A DNA stretch of 64,000 nucleotides from Telopea speciosissima (lineage: Eukaryota > Streptophyta > Magnoliopsida > Proteales > Proteaceae). This document shows, in pieces, positions 20,880 through 33,317 of the stretch. Position 1 is the first letter of the stretch, and each line of letters starts with the position of its first letter. Position numbers and translations under genes: made by a program. The notes below the pieces were generated by a model that was not told the DNA's origin, did no database searches, and saw only the letters and a program-made list of their open reading frames with translations. The stretch is from NCBI RefSeq assembly GCF_018873765.1, contig NC_057919.1, positions 71,356,984 through 71,420,983 of the forward strand. The letters are read 5' to 3'.

Positions 20880-23214
20880 ATGATTGCTATTTGCCAATCG
20901 AGTGGTGAGTTTGTTACCAATAAAGATGGTTCCTTGTCATACACGGGGGGAGATGCCCATGCTATTGATATTGATCAGGAAACGCGGTTTAATGAATTCA
21001 AATTGGAGATAGCTGAAATGTGGAGCTGTAGCATTGATTCCATGTCTATCAAGTACTTCCTCCCGGGAAACAGGAAAACTCTCATTACTCTCTCCAATGA
21101 CAAAGATCTGAAGCGCATGATCAATTTCCATCGGGACTCTGTCACAGTGGATGTCTACATCTTTACAGGAAATAATGTTGCCCGTGATGTCTCGAACATG
21201 CCTGCCAGTAGGTAGTTGTCCTTGGATCTCCCCTAGATTTTACCCGATGATTGTGGCTTGACAGAACTCTAATGGGTACACTTGATCATGCAGGTCAAGC
21301 AGGACCACCTTCTCTGAAGCAGTGGTTATGGCAGATGCTCCTGTTGATGCCCCACATATCACGTCCGCATATGAACCAAATGATAATGCTTCTGTTGCTG
21401 ATGATGCCTCTATCGACATACCTATTGTTACCCCTCCTGCTATTCCTATTCTCTCTAACTACAAAGATGGAAAGAATCATAAAGCTCCAAAATCATGGGA
21501 AGATGCTATAACTGGTGTGGACCAGCGATTTAGTAATGTTCAAGAATTTCGTGATGCCTTGCATAAATATTCTATTGCTCATGGGTTTGCCTACAGATTT
21601 AAGAAAAATGATCCTCATCGTGTAACTGTCACATGCAAATCAGAAGGTTGTCCATGGCGGATACATGCATCAAGGCTGTCAACGACCCAGTTATTTTGTA
21701 TTAAAAGAATGACCCCAACACACACATGTGAAGGAGGGGTTGTGACTGCTGGATATCGGGCAACAAGAAGCTGGGTGGCGAGTATCATAAAGGAGAAGCT
21801 GAAAGAATCCCCAAATTACAAGCCCAAGGACATTGCTGATGACATTCGAAGCGAATATGGGATTCAACTGAATTATTCTCAGGCGTGGCGTGGAAAGGAG
21901 ATTGCAAGGGAACAGCTTCAGGGTTCATACAAGGATGCTTACAATCAGTTGCCATTCTTTTGTGAGAAGATAAGGGAGACAAATCCTGGTAGTTTTGCTA
22001 CATTCACAACCAAGGAGGACTCAAGCTTTCATCGCCTCTTTGTTTCATTCCATGCCTCTTTGTCTGGTTTCCAACAGGGGTGCCGCCCTCTCCTTTTCCT
22101 TGACAGCACACCTTTGAATTCAAAATACCAAGGGACTTTGTTGGCCGCAACAGCAATGGATGGAAATGATGGTGTTTTTCCAGTTGCGTTTGCGGTTGTA
22201 GATGTTGAGACTCATGATAATTGGCGTTGGTTCCTACTAGAATTAAAATCTGCTGTTACAACATCTCGATCTATAACGTTTGTAGCAGATAGACAGAAAG
22301 GGTTAAAGGAATCCTTAGCTGAGATATTTGAGAATGCATACCATGGTTATTGTCTTCGTTACCTTTCTGAGAAGTTTAAGAGGGACTTAAGGGGGCAGTT
22401 TTCTCACGAAGTGATGCGTCTCATAGTTGCAGATTTTTATGCTACTGCGTATGCGCCCAGACTCGAAGGATTTCAGAAATGCTCTGAGAGCATCAAAAGT
22501 ATTTCACTGGAAGCTTACAATTGGGTTATACAGAGTGAGCCTGAACATTGGGCGAATGCATTCTTTGGTGGTGCACGGTATAACCACATGGCGGCAAACT
22601 TCGGAGAAATGTTCTACAGCTGGGTTTCAGAGGCAAATGATTTACCAATAACACAAATGGTGGATGTGATACGTGGTAAGATGATGGAGTTAATTTACAC
22701 ACGTAGGGTGGAATCCAATCAATGGTTGACAAGGTTAACTCCATCAATGGAGGAAAAACTACAAAAAGAGACATTGAAAGCACGTTCCCTTGAAGTGCTT
22801 TTCTCACCTGGTAGCACATTTGAAGTTCGTGGTGATTCCATAGAAGCTGTTGATATTGATCATTGGGACTGTAGTTGCAAAGGATGGCAAATTACAGGTT
22901 TGCCATGCGCCCATGCTATTGCTGTTTTTGAATTCATTGGTCGGAGTCCATATGATTATTGCTCTCGATTTTTCACTACTGAAAGTTACCGACAAACTCA
23001 TTCAGAGTCTATACACCCAGTTCCAAACATAGACAGGCTCATACTGAAAGAATCAGCTCAGACTGTGACAGTAACACCTCCTCCCACTCGTCGTCCTCCA
23101 GGTCGACCAAAGAATAAGCAGACCGGATTGCAGGTGGTAGCTAAACGACAACTCCAGTGTAGTAGATGCAAGGTTATTGGGCATAATAAAACAACATGCA
23201 AGGAGCTCTTGTAG
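20880..23214 (+). CDS. MUG: MUSTANG-type domesticated MULE transposase with PB1 domain
   Basis: Exon 1 is 20880-21211 and exon 2 is 21294-23214 (donor AG/GTAGTT, acceptor CATGCAG); the protein is 750 aa with no breaks. It has an N-terminal PB1 domain (about residues 8-95, from IAICQSSGEF) and a MuDR-type DNA-binding region (about 177-256). The transposase core has LFLDST (Asp381) and FVADRQKG (Asp443), with a candidate third acid Glu549. A SWIM zinc finger follows (C637-x-C639...C649-x-H651). Near the end are a basic RRPPGRPKNK motif and a CCHC knuckle (C733, C736, H741, C746). MUSTANG genes are host genes derived from Mutator transposases; the PB1-bearing subgroup is MUG-B. No inverted repeats flank it and the frame is intact, unlike every other transposon gene here. 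It is likely nuclear and regulatory; the exact function is not inferable. Confidence 0.9.
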
Positions 23215-23736
23215 GACTGCTGGACTTTGTAAGTATTTATATTGTTAGGACTTTGCTGTTGTCGATTTGTGTTAGCTTTGTGCATAGCAATCATCATTTT
23301 ACATGACAGAGGCCAGTTATAATGCAAGCTAACTTATTCTGTACTTCCTTAAGGGATTGTACATGCATATTAATATGTAGTGACTTCTGTACTTGCAATC
23401 CAAGGTGTCTACAGATTTCTGTTTCATCATCTTCAGCATCATTGCTAAATACTAATGCCATGCAAAAGCAGACATCTCATTTATAGATGTATAAGTCTCT
23501 TGTTTGATAGGCATGGGTTTGTGAGGTTACCCTGAACGCATTTGGACTTCCAGCCTCGTCATCCTCTGTACAGTAACTTTTTCCTGGTGATGGAACATAA
23601 TTTTGGTTTATTGGGTGTGGGGTCATTCAACTAATAAAAAATGGAGGCCTGTTTCTAACATGGCTACAAGGTGGAAATTCTAGTTCTGCTTCAGATCCCT
23701 ATTCGAATCAACCATTTCCTTTGAATATTGCAAAGA
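23215..23736 (+). other. 3' flank of the MUG-like gene
   Basis: Probable 3' untranslated region followed by intergenic DNA. No other gene is recognised. Confidence 0.5.
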
Positions 23737-24150
23737 GGTCTGATGTAGATCAAAGCATGAAGAAGAGAAGGACCAAAATAGAATTCAGAAAAAGTTACTG
23801 TTCTGGTGAATAGTAACCGAGTTACTGCTCAGGTGAACAGTATCCAAGTTACTGTTCAGGTGATCAGTACCCGAGTTATTGTTCATGTGAACAATGTCGC
23901 AGCTCATACTGCCTCGTGTGGGAATGATTCCAGAAGATGCTGGGGGGCCAAGACCAGATTGCGTGGACAAGAAATAATCCAGCATATCATCTATTTTCTA
24001 TTTTTGCTTAGTTTCTAATTTCAGATTTGGAAAGTAGGCTTAGCTTTTATTCTTTATTTTATTATTAGTAACTTAGTCCTATATATATTGTAATAGACTC
24101 AAGGGGTCTCCCCTCGGTTTAATGAATGAAGAATTATGTTGCTGTTTGCA
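23737..24150 (+). repeat. LTR-like repeat of the TGATGTAG family, copy 1
   Basis: It begins CTGATGTAGATCAAAGCATG and contains three tandem degenerate units of about 30 bp centred on GTTACTGTTCAGGTGAACAG (about 23795-23895). It ends near a TTTAATGAATGAAGAATTATG segment. The start and the GTTACTGCTC/CAGGTGAACAG units are shared with 43890-44230. It looks like a solo LTR, but no target duplication was found. Confidence 0.5.
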
Positions 24151-24484
24151 ATCCATTGTCCTAAGAGAGGCTGAGAAGCGTGAGATGCCCAAACTGAGTT
24201 AGCCACCTATCCCATCCCCCATTCTTCCACTCAATCCTTCCTCTTCCTTTTACTTTCTATTTTTATATCCAAGTCTGCAACTCAGAATCCGAGGCACATA
24301 GTTAAGTTTACAGACTTGTTTGAAGTCCTCCATCAAGCCATACAACTGTTGGGGGGATTGCCGGCTGGTTGAGAGATCAACCAACACCTGTGGCTGGAGT
24401 TTATCCTCTATTCCTGCTGCTGGTTCGATCCTGCAGATCTTCACACCCTGTGAACTGCTGTTTGTTGATATTTTGAAGTTAAGT
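24151..24484. other. Spacer; no gene seen
   Basis: Intergenic or internal retroelement sequence with no recognised coding motif. Confidence 0.4.
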
Positions 24485-25614
24485 TGATGCAAGTGCACTG
24501 CCATGGACCGACCCAAACCCATTTGGGTATCCATGTGAAGATGAACCGGGTCCAATTGAGTTTTTGAGTTAGTAGGATATTTAATTTATTTATTTATTAG
24601 GGTTTTAATTAGTTGGGATTTTATCTTGTAAGTTGTAATCTTTTATTTTAAATGGGCTACTTAGTGGTAGAATCCTTTCCTTACTTTAGTTTTAATAGGC
24701 TAATTAATAGTAGAGTTGATTTAGGAATTTAATTTTCAGTTTTAATTTTCTTTAAATACCAGTGTGTAACTATGCAAGTGGCAGATTTGAATGAATGAAA
24801 GTTTTGGTTTTTGTTACCAGTTTCGTATTCTTCTTCTTCCCTCTCTTGGTTATTATTTCTTCTTCTTCTTCATTATTTCCGTTTCCTTTTAAACCAACGC
24901 TGTTACTCTGTTTTCTAGGTAATCCTGACAGCCCCACAAAGCTGAATTGGTCTCCCTTGATTTTTCTTCTTTTTGCCTTTGCTTTTGGGGGTTGAGTCCT
25001 TACCTTAGGGAGACCTTTGCTGCTGAACCTGAGCTCCAAAGCTGACTGAAATCGTGAGTTTCAGAGCCACCTTCAAATCTGAATCTAGATCTTCCGCCAG
25101 ATCTGTTTCAGCCATTCCTTACTTGAAATATATTGTTTGCTTAGGTTTGATATTACTGGGATTCAGAAGGGTTATGACTTATGATTCTTGGATTGAAATT
25201 TCAAGGTAAGTAGAAGCCAATCGAGTGAGTTCTCCCCTTAAAACCAAATCTGGTTTTCCACCTCTGGTTTGTGTTAGAGGTAAGAGACGGTACTTTCTTT
25301 CCCCTTTCCCACAATTCCTTTTATGCTTTTATTTTATTTACACACTTTCCATAAGTACCCCTTCCTTCTATTCTTATTTTTGTTTGTCCCTATTTTCTTT
25401 TAGTTCCAAGTCTGTCTCTTCCCATGTTGTACGTTACCTTTCCCTTTTGTTCTTTTCTCTTTTGGTTAAACTTCCATCTATTTACAGAATTGCCATCCTT
25501 CTTTTGGACATTGAATTATTTACTATTCTGCTACTAAACCTTGGTTTTGAGTGTTTTCTTAATTGGGTGGGTCCGTAAGTGATCCAATTCGGGTTTTCGA
25601 ACCCCGGATCTGCA
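24485..25614 (+). repeat. LTR-like sequence of the TGATGCAGGTGCAC family, copy 1
   Basis: The first 75 bases (TGATGCAAGTGCACTGCC, GACCGACCCAAACCCATTTG) match the LTRs at 27668 and 29711. Directly downstream, at 25620, is a primer-site sequence TGGTATCAGAGCC. An LTR of about 1.1 kb ending ..CTGCA is therefore possible, followed by a short internal remnant. Much of the interior does not match the other copies, so nested insertions are likely. Confidence 0.5.
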
Positions 25615-25619
25615 TTTTT

Positions 25620-25632
25620 TGGTATCAGAGCC
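25620..25632 (+). promoter_or_regulatory. Primer-binding-site-like sequence (initiator tRNA-Met)
   Basis: TGGTATCAGAGCC follows an LTR-like end, marking the start of a retroelement internal region that is no longer coding. Confidence 0.65.
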
Positions 25633-25975
25633 GAAATTCCCTATTTACGATGGCATTCGACCATGAAGTTATTACTCTTTTGTCCCTCCCAAAGACTACA
25701 CTCTAACTGTAGTTTGGCCCTGTACTTGGGCTTGTTGATCAAGTTAACAAAAGTCATCCGTTCTCCTTGCAGCGGGACAGTTCAACCAGTTTTCCTGCTG
25801 CAACTTTAGGCCTGGGGAACTTGAGATCCAACCATTGGTTTCCAGTAATATTTGGAGGACAAACTTCCATCAACATCCCCTCCATTCGATCCCAATTTGT
25901 GTTATAGATCGTCTGGCTGGTTTGGTATGTCACTTATCTTCTATTTTCATATTCTAGTTTCTAATTCTGAGACCC

Positions 25976-26330
25976 TGATGCAGATAAGTCACCTAAAGGG
26001 CTTATTTTAATGGAAATAAGCCTTGGGTTGGGTTTAGTATGCATTGGGCTTTGATTCCATTGTTTTCTTTGTAATGGCCACTTTAATGGGCCTAAAATAT
26101 CGGTATAAAGTAGGAAAACAGAATTTACTTCATTAGTTTAGTTAGTCGGTTTCTTTCATTTTTTTTAGTTTCCTAGTCAGTTTATGTCACCTTATTAGTT
26201 AAGGATTGGGTTTTGTATTCATTGGGCATTTGGGCCTTTCCTTTTTAGTGTTCGAGTCTATATAAGTTTGCAAGGGGCTATAGCCTTGCACACGAATTTG
26301 ATTAATGAGGTTTTGGCTTGAGCCTTTTCT
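25976..26330 (+). repeat. LTR-like repeat, direct copy of an inverted pair
   Basis: It begins TGATGCAGATAAGTCACCTA and contains CATTAGTTTAGTTAG, TTAGTTTCCTAGTCAGTTTA and GCAAGGGGCTATAGCCTTG, ending near TTGATTAATGAGG. The same sequence, more than 80 percent alike by eye, appears inverted at 27303-27667. TGATG starts and a TATATAAG-like element suggest an LTR. Confidence 0.6.
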
Positions 26331-27302
26331 TTTATTCTGTGAGACTCAGATGGCTGTGAGATGCGGTGCTTTGTGATGTGATACAATTAATGAATGGTGG
26401 GATTCAAGTCAAGGCTAGGTGGGATGCTTAGTCATATCTTCTTCTCCATCAATACTCAAGTAAGTAATCTTTTGTTTTCTGCCATTGTTGCTGCCTGTGA
26501 TTTGTTAGTCCTATCACTATTAGGATTTTTGAGTTGGAAGGTGAATCTCAATTTTGATCTTTGTTTTGATTACTGATTTCTGGTTTGTGAAATACTTAAA
26601 ATATCTCTTTTCTCAGTTTTCTCTATTTTAGAATTTGGATTTTCAAAATTACTTTAATCCAGCCTTTGGATTGTTTTAATGCCTTGGGGCTTTGATTTTA
26701 ACTACTAAGTTTGAGGTCTGGTCGAAGTTTCAAACCATGTGTTGGTTTGATTGAATTTAATTTCAGTTTTATTGTTTTTGAGATCTCCACCCATGAGACC
26801 ATTGTTTTCCAAATTACTCCCAAACCACTCATCGGATCATTCCCATCTTTTGAATGGTTCTTGTCTTTCCTTTTAAGTATTGTTACCTAGAGGTAAGTGT
26901 GATTCTGAGAGGTTTGAGTTTTCAGCCAATTTTTGAGTCCTATCTGAGTGGGGTTTGTCTTGGGATCTTGCCTGGGAGGTTCTCTTTCAACTCTGCATAA
27001 TGTAGAGCTGGATCATGAAGGACCTAGCCTCAGGCAGGATCTTCTTGAATAAAGTTTAATGCTGATTTGATCTTCAAAATACTAGGCAACAGTTGAAGAG
27101 CTTGTAGCAGATCACACAATGAAATTGATTGAAATAGAAACAAAAACGAAAATAGAAAATAGAAAAGAAGGATAGGATTTGGATTGGATCTAGTATCCCA
27201 CTCTCTCCCGGGTCTCTCATCCACGGCCTCTCACCGTATTTTGGTCTGTCACCGATGGCATCTCACCATACTCATAGAGCAAAGCACAACGCTATGTTTT
27301 TT
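26331..27302. other. Sequence between inverted LTR-like repeats
   Basis: Non-coding, T-rich DNA with no recognised domain; possibly leader or internal sequence of a decayed retroelement. Confidence 0.4.
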
Positions 27303-27667
27303 TTTTGTTTTGTTTTGTTTTATCTCAATCTCATTAATTAAATTCGTGTACAAGGCTGTAGCCCCTTATAAACTTACATAGAAGACTCAAAAACAGATTC
27401 AAACACTAAAAAGGAAAGGCCTTACACAATCCTTAATTAATAAGGTAACATAAACTGACTAGGAAACTAAAATAATGAAAGAATCAAACTCAAAATAGGA
27501 ATCTAACTAAACTAATGAAGTAAATCCCGTTTTTCTACTTTCTTCCCATATTATAGGCTCATTCAATTGGTCAATTACAAAGTAAATTCATGGGATCAAA
27601 AGCCCAATACCTACATAACCCAACGCAAAACTTATTTTCAATAAAATAAGTCCTTTAGGTAACTTAT
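27303..27667 (-). repeat. LTR-like repeat, inverted copy
   Basis: The reverse complement follows 25976-26330 (CTAAAGGACTTATTTTA, TTAGTTTCCTAGTCAGTTTA, AAGGGGCTACAGCCTTG). Its TGATGCAG tip is missing exactly where the next LTR starts at 27668, which suggests that the latter inserted into or recombined with it. Confidence 0.6.
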
Positions 27668-29965
27668 TGATGCAGGTGCACTACCTTGGACTGACCCAAA
27701 CCCATTTGGGAACCCAGATTGAGAACCGGGTCCAAATATGGGTTTTAGTCTAGTAGATATTTAGGATTTTATTATTCATTTTATTGGAATAATTATGTAA
27801 GGAGATCCTAATTTGGGTAGGATACATAGGAATAGTTTGAGCAAGTTTTAAATTGTCAAGAGTCGTAGTATAGTTGTTTCCTTATTGAAGTCTGTTTCTT
27901 TTATTATTTATATGCTTGTAACCAACATAGTAAGTAGATTAAATATGGAATAGTTGAGTTATGGTTTGAAGTCAGTGTGGCTGTGCGTGTGCACTCTTCC
28001 CCCCCCCCCCCTATGCGATCTCTTCTCTCTCCCCTAGAACTCTGATTCTTCTCAGGTTTCCCCTCTTCTCCTGACCAGCCCTCCACCAATTTGGTATCAG
28101 AGCCGAAGGATTCATCTCCTTCCCCATCAACCTCTCTCATTCCCTTCTCTCACCTCATTCTTCTTCTCTCCCCGTTACTGTTTCTGCCATATGACCAACA
28201 CCTGTGAAAAAAAAAAGACAACCCAAATCGCAACCCTTTCCCTCCTTTTTTCTCCCGCAAAACTCCACCACCATAGATTCCACCTAGCAAAACCCAGAGA
28301 TACTATCCCTTCAAGTTTCCAGAAACCCAAACCCCACCCTTCGATTCTCCTAGTAACCCATCACCTTCGATATCCACAGGAAACCCCCTCTGACCCCCCT
28401 TTTCCTCCACTGAAACTTCGATCAAACCCTGTTAGGGTCCCACTAGCAGTAACCAGAACCAAAAAGAAAAAAAAAAAAAAGAGAAAGAAGAGCAAAGAGA
28501 GTGCGAGGTATTGAACCAAAAAAAAAAAAAAAAAAAAAAAAAAAGATTGAAGAGGAAGAGAAGATAGAGCGAGAGACAACAAGAACCAAAAGAAAAGAAA
28601 GAAAATTACATACCTGGTTTCAGAAGACCCACCGCTACTGGTTCAGTGGTTCGACATCGTTCGCTGGCAGACAGAATCTCTTCTGCATCTGAACTCCTCA
28701 GTCGATCAAGACCCTCACAGCATCTTCATCAAGTCAACCTCCTCTGTCGTCGTTTCCCTCTTTGGAGTAGCAGACTCCAAGTAGGAGGCTGCAATCGGTA
28801 ACCCCAAGCCAAAACCCACGAGTTCTCATTTTAAACCCAATATTCCCTATATTACCCCTGTTTAGTGCTTTATTTTTCCTTCTATTATTATTTTTTTATT
28901 TCCTAGAGTACTCCTCTCTCTTATATTCTTTTGTCATTAGTTTTTCTTTTGTTTCCAAGTGAGTCTTTATCCTTTAATTTTTATTACTCATCATATCCTT
29001 TCTATAGTCTACCTTAGTAACCCTTTAAGATTCCTTTAATTACAAACCTGGCCATGGACTCTTTTGTGTTCAAATTTAGAGTGTGTTTGCCAAATGGAAA
29101 AGTTGCTATGTTGTTTATTGATGAAGGGCAAAACAATAATGTCGTCTCACGATCTATGGTAGAAATGTTATCAAAAAGAACGACCAGATCATTATTCACT
29201 TTGAGGATTATGTATTCCTTGAATTCTCCGTTTCTTATTATTGTGATGGTGCTCATTGTGAAGTGTTTGATTCTCCTTGGCGTATTATTAAATTGGGTCG
29301 TGAATGGCTAGAAGAATGAAAGGGCATCAGTGATCGTGATGGAAACTTGTGCACCCTACATCCTTTTCACATGCCCCAGACATTCATTCTTCATGGGTTA
29401 GTTGTTGATGTTTGTTCCAAGCCAAAAGAGGCAGCACCAATGATACAACCTCAACCAGAACAGCAAATAGTGGTAACGGAGATAAGAAGATCGTGGATCA
29501 AGTAGCGACGGAATCTAGTGTAGTGAAAGTTATTCCACATCACGAGTTCGTTCTTCCCCATGATTTTCCAGCCATGGATGCACCCCCAAAGCTTCATATT
29601 TTGGATTTTTTTTCTTCAAGTTGCAGACATGGACCTTATAGCGTTTGTGAGCTTTTATTTCTACCATTCTACAAAACTTGAAGTTGAGTTTTTCTCAACA
29701 CTGGGGGAATTGATGCAGGTGCACTACCTTGGACCGACCCAAACCAGTTTGTGAACCCAGATCGAGCACTGGGTCCGAATATAGGTTTTAGTCTATTAGA
29801 TATTTAGGATTTTATTATTTATTTTATTGGAATGATTATGTGAGGAGATCTTTAATTTGAGTAGGATACGTAGAAATAGTTTTAGCAAGTTTTAAATTGT
29901 CAAGAGTCCTAGTATAGTTGTTTCCTAATTGAAGTCTGTTGCTTTTATTATTTATATGCTCCCCT
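27668..29965 (+). mobile_element. Deleted LTR retroelement remnant (probably Ty3-like)
   Basis: The left LTR (about 27668-28088, starting TGATGCAGGTGCACTACC) is followed by the primer site TGGTATCAGAGCC at 28092. A related sequence starts at 29711 and matches the left LTR for about 250 bp, until it is truncated at about 29962. The internal region is short. Its best coding piece (29050-29400, KVAMLFIDEGQNNNVVSRSM, then HCEVFDSPW-like and LGREW-like text across frames) resembles a decayed Ty3-type aspartic protease region. There is no intact reverse transcriptase. A run of more than 25 A lies near 28518-28544 and a C run near 28001-28010. Confidence 0.6.
28092..28104 (+). promoter_or_regulatory. 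Primer binding site of the deleted LTR element
   Basis: TGGTATCAGAGCC, complementary to initiator tRNA-Met, lies a few bases after the LTR end ..CCACCA. Confidence 0.75.
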
Positions 29966-32900
29966 TCCATCAATCTTATTTCTTCCCTTGACAACACAGT
30001 TGCTTCCTTTTTCTCAGATTTGATTACAGATTTGATTATTGGGCCTACTTGCATCTGAGATCCTTAATCTGGATTTTCAGATTGCATCACCAGGCCCTGT
30101 GTTATCTGAGTCAATCCTCATAGTTTGGATCTGAAATTTTCTGGGGTTATTTACCCTATGGATGTTTAATTTCGATATGAACAGAGGGCCATCTGAGTTT
30201 TCTAGCTACTATTTCTGGTTGAGTCGATTTTCTGGTTGTTATTGTCTATTACAGACCTGCGGCAGTATTGACTATGCTGCTGGTTAATGTAGTCCTAGAT
30301 TGGTAGAAGACCAACTAGGAGCCAGTAAACCGGGATCTGTTATGAACAGGTAAATCGGCTAGGTCAAAAAATAGTTTTTTTAGGTGAAATTTGGGGCTTG
30401 GGTTTGTATCGATTATTCCTTGTGTAGGGAATGAAATTCGATTCAGGTATGGTGTGTTTCTGATGGTTGGTTTGGGCTGGGCCAAATTTGGGTAATGGGA
30501 TGATCTCCAGAAATAGGTGGGATGTTGTGGTTGGAATGGGGTAACGGGAAAACAGCTTGGTTTGAGTATTCCAATTGGGCAGAAGAATACTCGATCCAAT
30601 TATGTGAAGGTGTTGTTAGCCGAATGGTTTGTTAAGAATTTTGGGAGATGGGTGGGAAAATTAGGGTTTGGGGGTGGTTTGGAGGATTAGGAGAGGAATG
30701 GGTATTGATGGGATGGATCAAACTTACTGTCGTTGCAAGGGCAGCTCAGTTGGTTAGAGGATCTTGAATAATTCTTGAGTCTTGATTTTGAAATTGAAGG
30801 AGATTTCAAAGAACTTGAAAGAAAGCTTCAACTAGATCCGTAATGTAGCACACTGGCTGATGTCTTCATTCTTATAGGGGATTGTCATTTATAGCTGGGT
30901 TTGATGCCGTCTATACACTTATCATGCATTATGTGTAGCCTAGATGAGGAGGTGATGCCTATTATGTCTACTACACAGCAAATCCATTCGCACCAAGTTT
31001 TGTGGAGGTGTTGTCCACATTGTATGTTAGTAAGTTTCATTCCAATCCACTTTTCTCTGTTGGAGATATAAGCAATGTGTTTTGACCATGAGAAATACAA
31101 AGGTAAGAGAACAATGCATAGTGGGCCATATGATTGATATGGGATTCCAAATTTTGACATATGGCTAACTCAAAAGGTCTATGTCGAGATCTAAAGACAA
31201 TGGAGAGCTTTATTTGACCTCCAGTCAAATGCTTGAAAGCCATGCTTGCTTGCTTAGTCACTTGAATTATACTCTTGGTGGCATGTGGCTTAGATTTCCA
31301 ATGATTCTAGTGGTGATCCATGATCCCCTGTTGAACTGCTCTAACATACACGATTGTCGGACAATACATGGCTTTTCTGTCTCTCTTCTAGAAAATCAGA
31401 AATGGTGCGAAGGTTGCTTCTTATGGAAGGTGAGCAGGCTACTGCATTATAGATGTGCAATTCATTTAAGTCCGAATCAAATATCATCAGGAGAATATGT
31501 TTTTTTAATATTGGCTCAGGATTCATCTGGTCGCAGTTCTGTGAAGGTGTCAGAAGTCCACGAGTTTAGTTTTTACCCATGATGCATTTCTTGTGTGGCC
31601 AATCCTGATTATATTGGGTCTCCTATCAGATGAACAGTCTGTTCATCTGATAACTGGATCTCTGTAGCTTCTAGGGCTGCTTGTTGGGCTAGAATCTGTG
31701 AGCTTAGTCTTAATGTTGTGGAGGATGTATCGGACTTTCTATTTTTCTGTCAAAAAGAATTCTGTTTAGATTGTGTGTGTACTCTTTTGGCGGGAGGGAG
31801 AAACAATCAATTCAGTTGAGTAGGTGGGCCACTTTTCTGATTCTAGTTCCTGGGGTTCACATTACCAACAGTCTCTGAGAAGTTTTTGTGTTCATGCTGG
31901 AAATTTTCTCATTGAGATATTTGTTTGCATGATCTTCCTAACTCACCCATATTGTATGCTATTGTTTGTTTTTCTCATTCAGCTATTTGTTTTTTGGGTT
32001 TTTTAATTTCTTGTTCTGGAAAGAAAAAATTCTTCTTTTTTTTTTACTTCTTCCCCATCAAATCAGTAAACTCTCAGGCCTGATGCAAATCCTCTCCAAC
32101 AGTTCTGATTTTGGGAGGTATCACTGTATCAGTGCATATTAGATGTCATCTTACTAGGTGGATGTTTAACCTTGCATATATGCAAGGGCGTGCTGTATAA
32201 ATTTTCATCTGATAGTGGTAGAGGTTCCCAAGCCGTAGCTTGTGTCATTCTTCTGGAGGGAACCTGGTTTGACATGGGAAAAGTACAGCCACGATTTGAT
32301 ATCCTAATTATGTTACAGACATGTTGCAGATGCTAGGGTTGCTCTGTAATTGGCTCTGCATGGTTCTTGATGAAAAATCAACCTGGTTGGACTCTTGTTG
32401 ATTTCCCAAATAGTCAAACCTTGATCTGAGATCAATTTCACAATTGAAAAGGTCAATAAATGAATGTTCTATTAGGTTCTAAGAGGAGAGAGAATGTATG
32501 GGTTGTTCTTACTCGACCAATAACATGGGGAATCTGTGAGGAAAGAAACAGAAATATCTTTGAAGTAAGAGAGCTTCCTTGTGTGCTTGTATGGATCTTT
32601 ACTGCTAGATTGCCTTCTCTCTTCAAGATTTTCAAGGAATGAAAAGGAATTATCTCAATGAGGTCATTTATGATATAAAATAACCTCTCCCCCTTTTTTT
32701 TATTTTATTCTTTGGAGAGAGAGAGAGAGAACTGATTTGGTTCCTCTTGAAGCCTTGGACAATCCTCCTCCAACGGACCCTAATTTTTTTCTTTCTGGAA
32801 TTGTGAGGACCAAGTGGGCATTTTCACTAATGGGAAGGTTCCAAGAGACTGACAAGTGCCAAAAATTGTAGAAGCCTAAGCAATGAAGGAGACGAGAGGT

Positions 32901-33312
32901 ATTGGAAGAGATATGAATGTATCTCAAACTGTCTATTCCAGAAGCTATTGTCATGGATCATGCCATTCTTCAAGTCGCATGAGGTTCCGGAACGAAAAGA
33001 CCCCTTATATGTGGGCCATATCATATGGTTGAGATCGGCCATTGAATTGACATGTGGTTGAATTCTCTATCTTTTATATGCAGATTTTGTTTTGCTCTTT
33101 GAGGAATGCATGAGCTAGCATTGAGGTAGCCACAGACATCATGGGTCAACTTTGGTATTATATTTAGTATCCTTCTCGGTTAGCTAGATAATTATGGGAA
33201 GAACAACGCCGCTTGGTCGTGTGGCCCCTGTACCAAGTGCGCACAGTGGGCATCGATTAGGGTTGGGGGGGGGAATTTTTCATTTTGTGACAAAACATGG
33301 TATCCGTATAGA
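29966..33312. other. Intergenic DNA without recognised gene
   Basis: No convincing coding region in 3.3 kb. A tRNA-head-like string GGCAGCTCAGTTGGTTAGAG occurs near 30742 without a matching B box, possibly a SINE fragment. A plus-strand frame of 133 aa at 31181-31582 has no domain. A GA microsatellite lies near 32716-32731 and a G run near 33265-33273. Confidence 0.4.
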
Positions 33313-33317
33313 GATGG

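Noticed and set aside
28361..28692. Lys-rich and Phe-rich small frames
   Set aside because: They are produced by A and T homopolymers inside a retroelement remnant.
30735..30765. Possible tRNA gene near GGCAGCTCAGTTGG
   Set aside because: No B box, T arm or acceptor pairing follows; at most a SINE fragment.
31181..31582. 133-aa plus-strand frame in intergenic DNA
   Set aside because: No recognisable motif, no splice or start context, and the surrounding DNA is repeat-like; not enough to call a gene.
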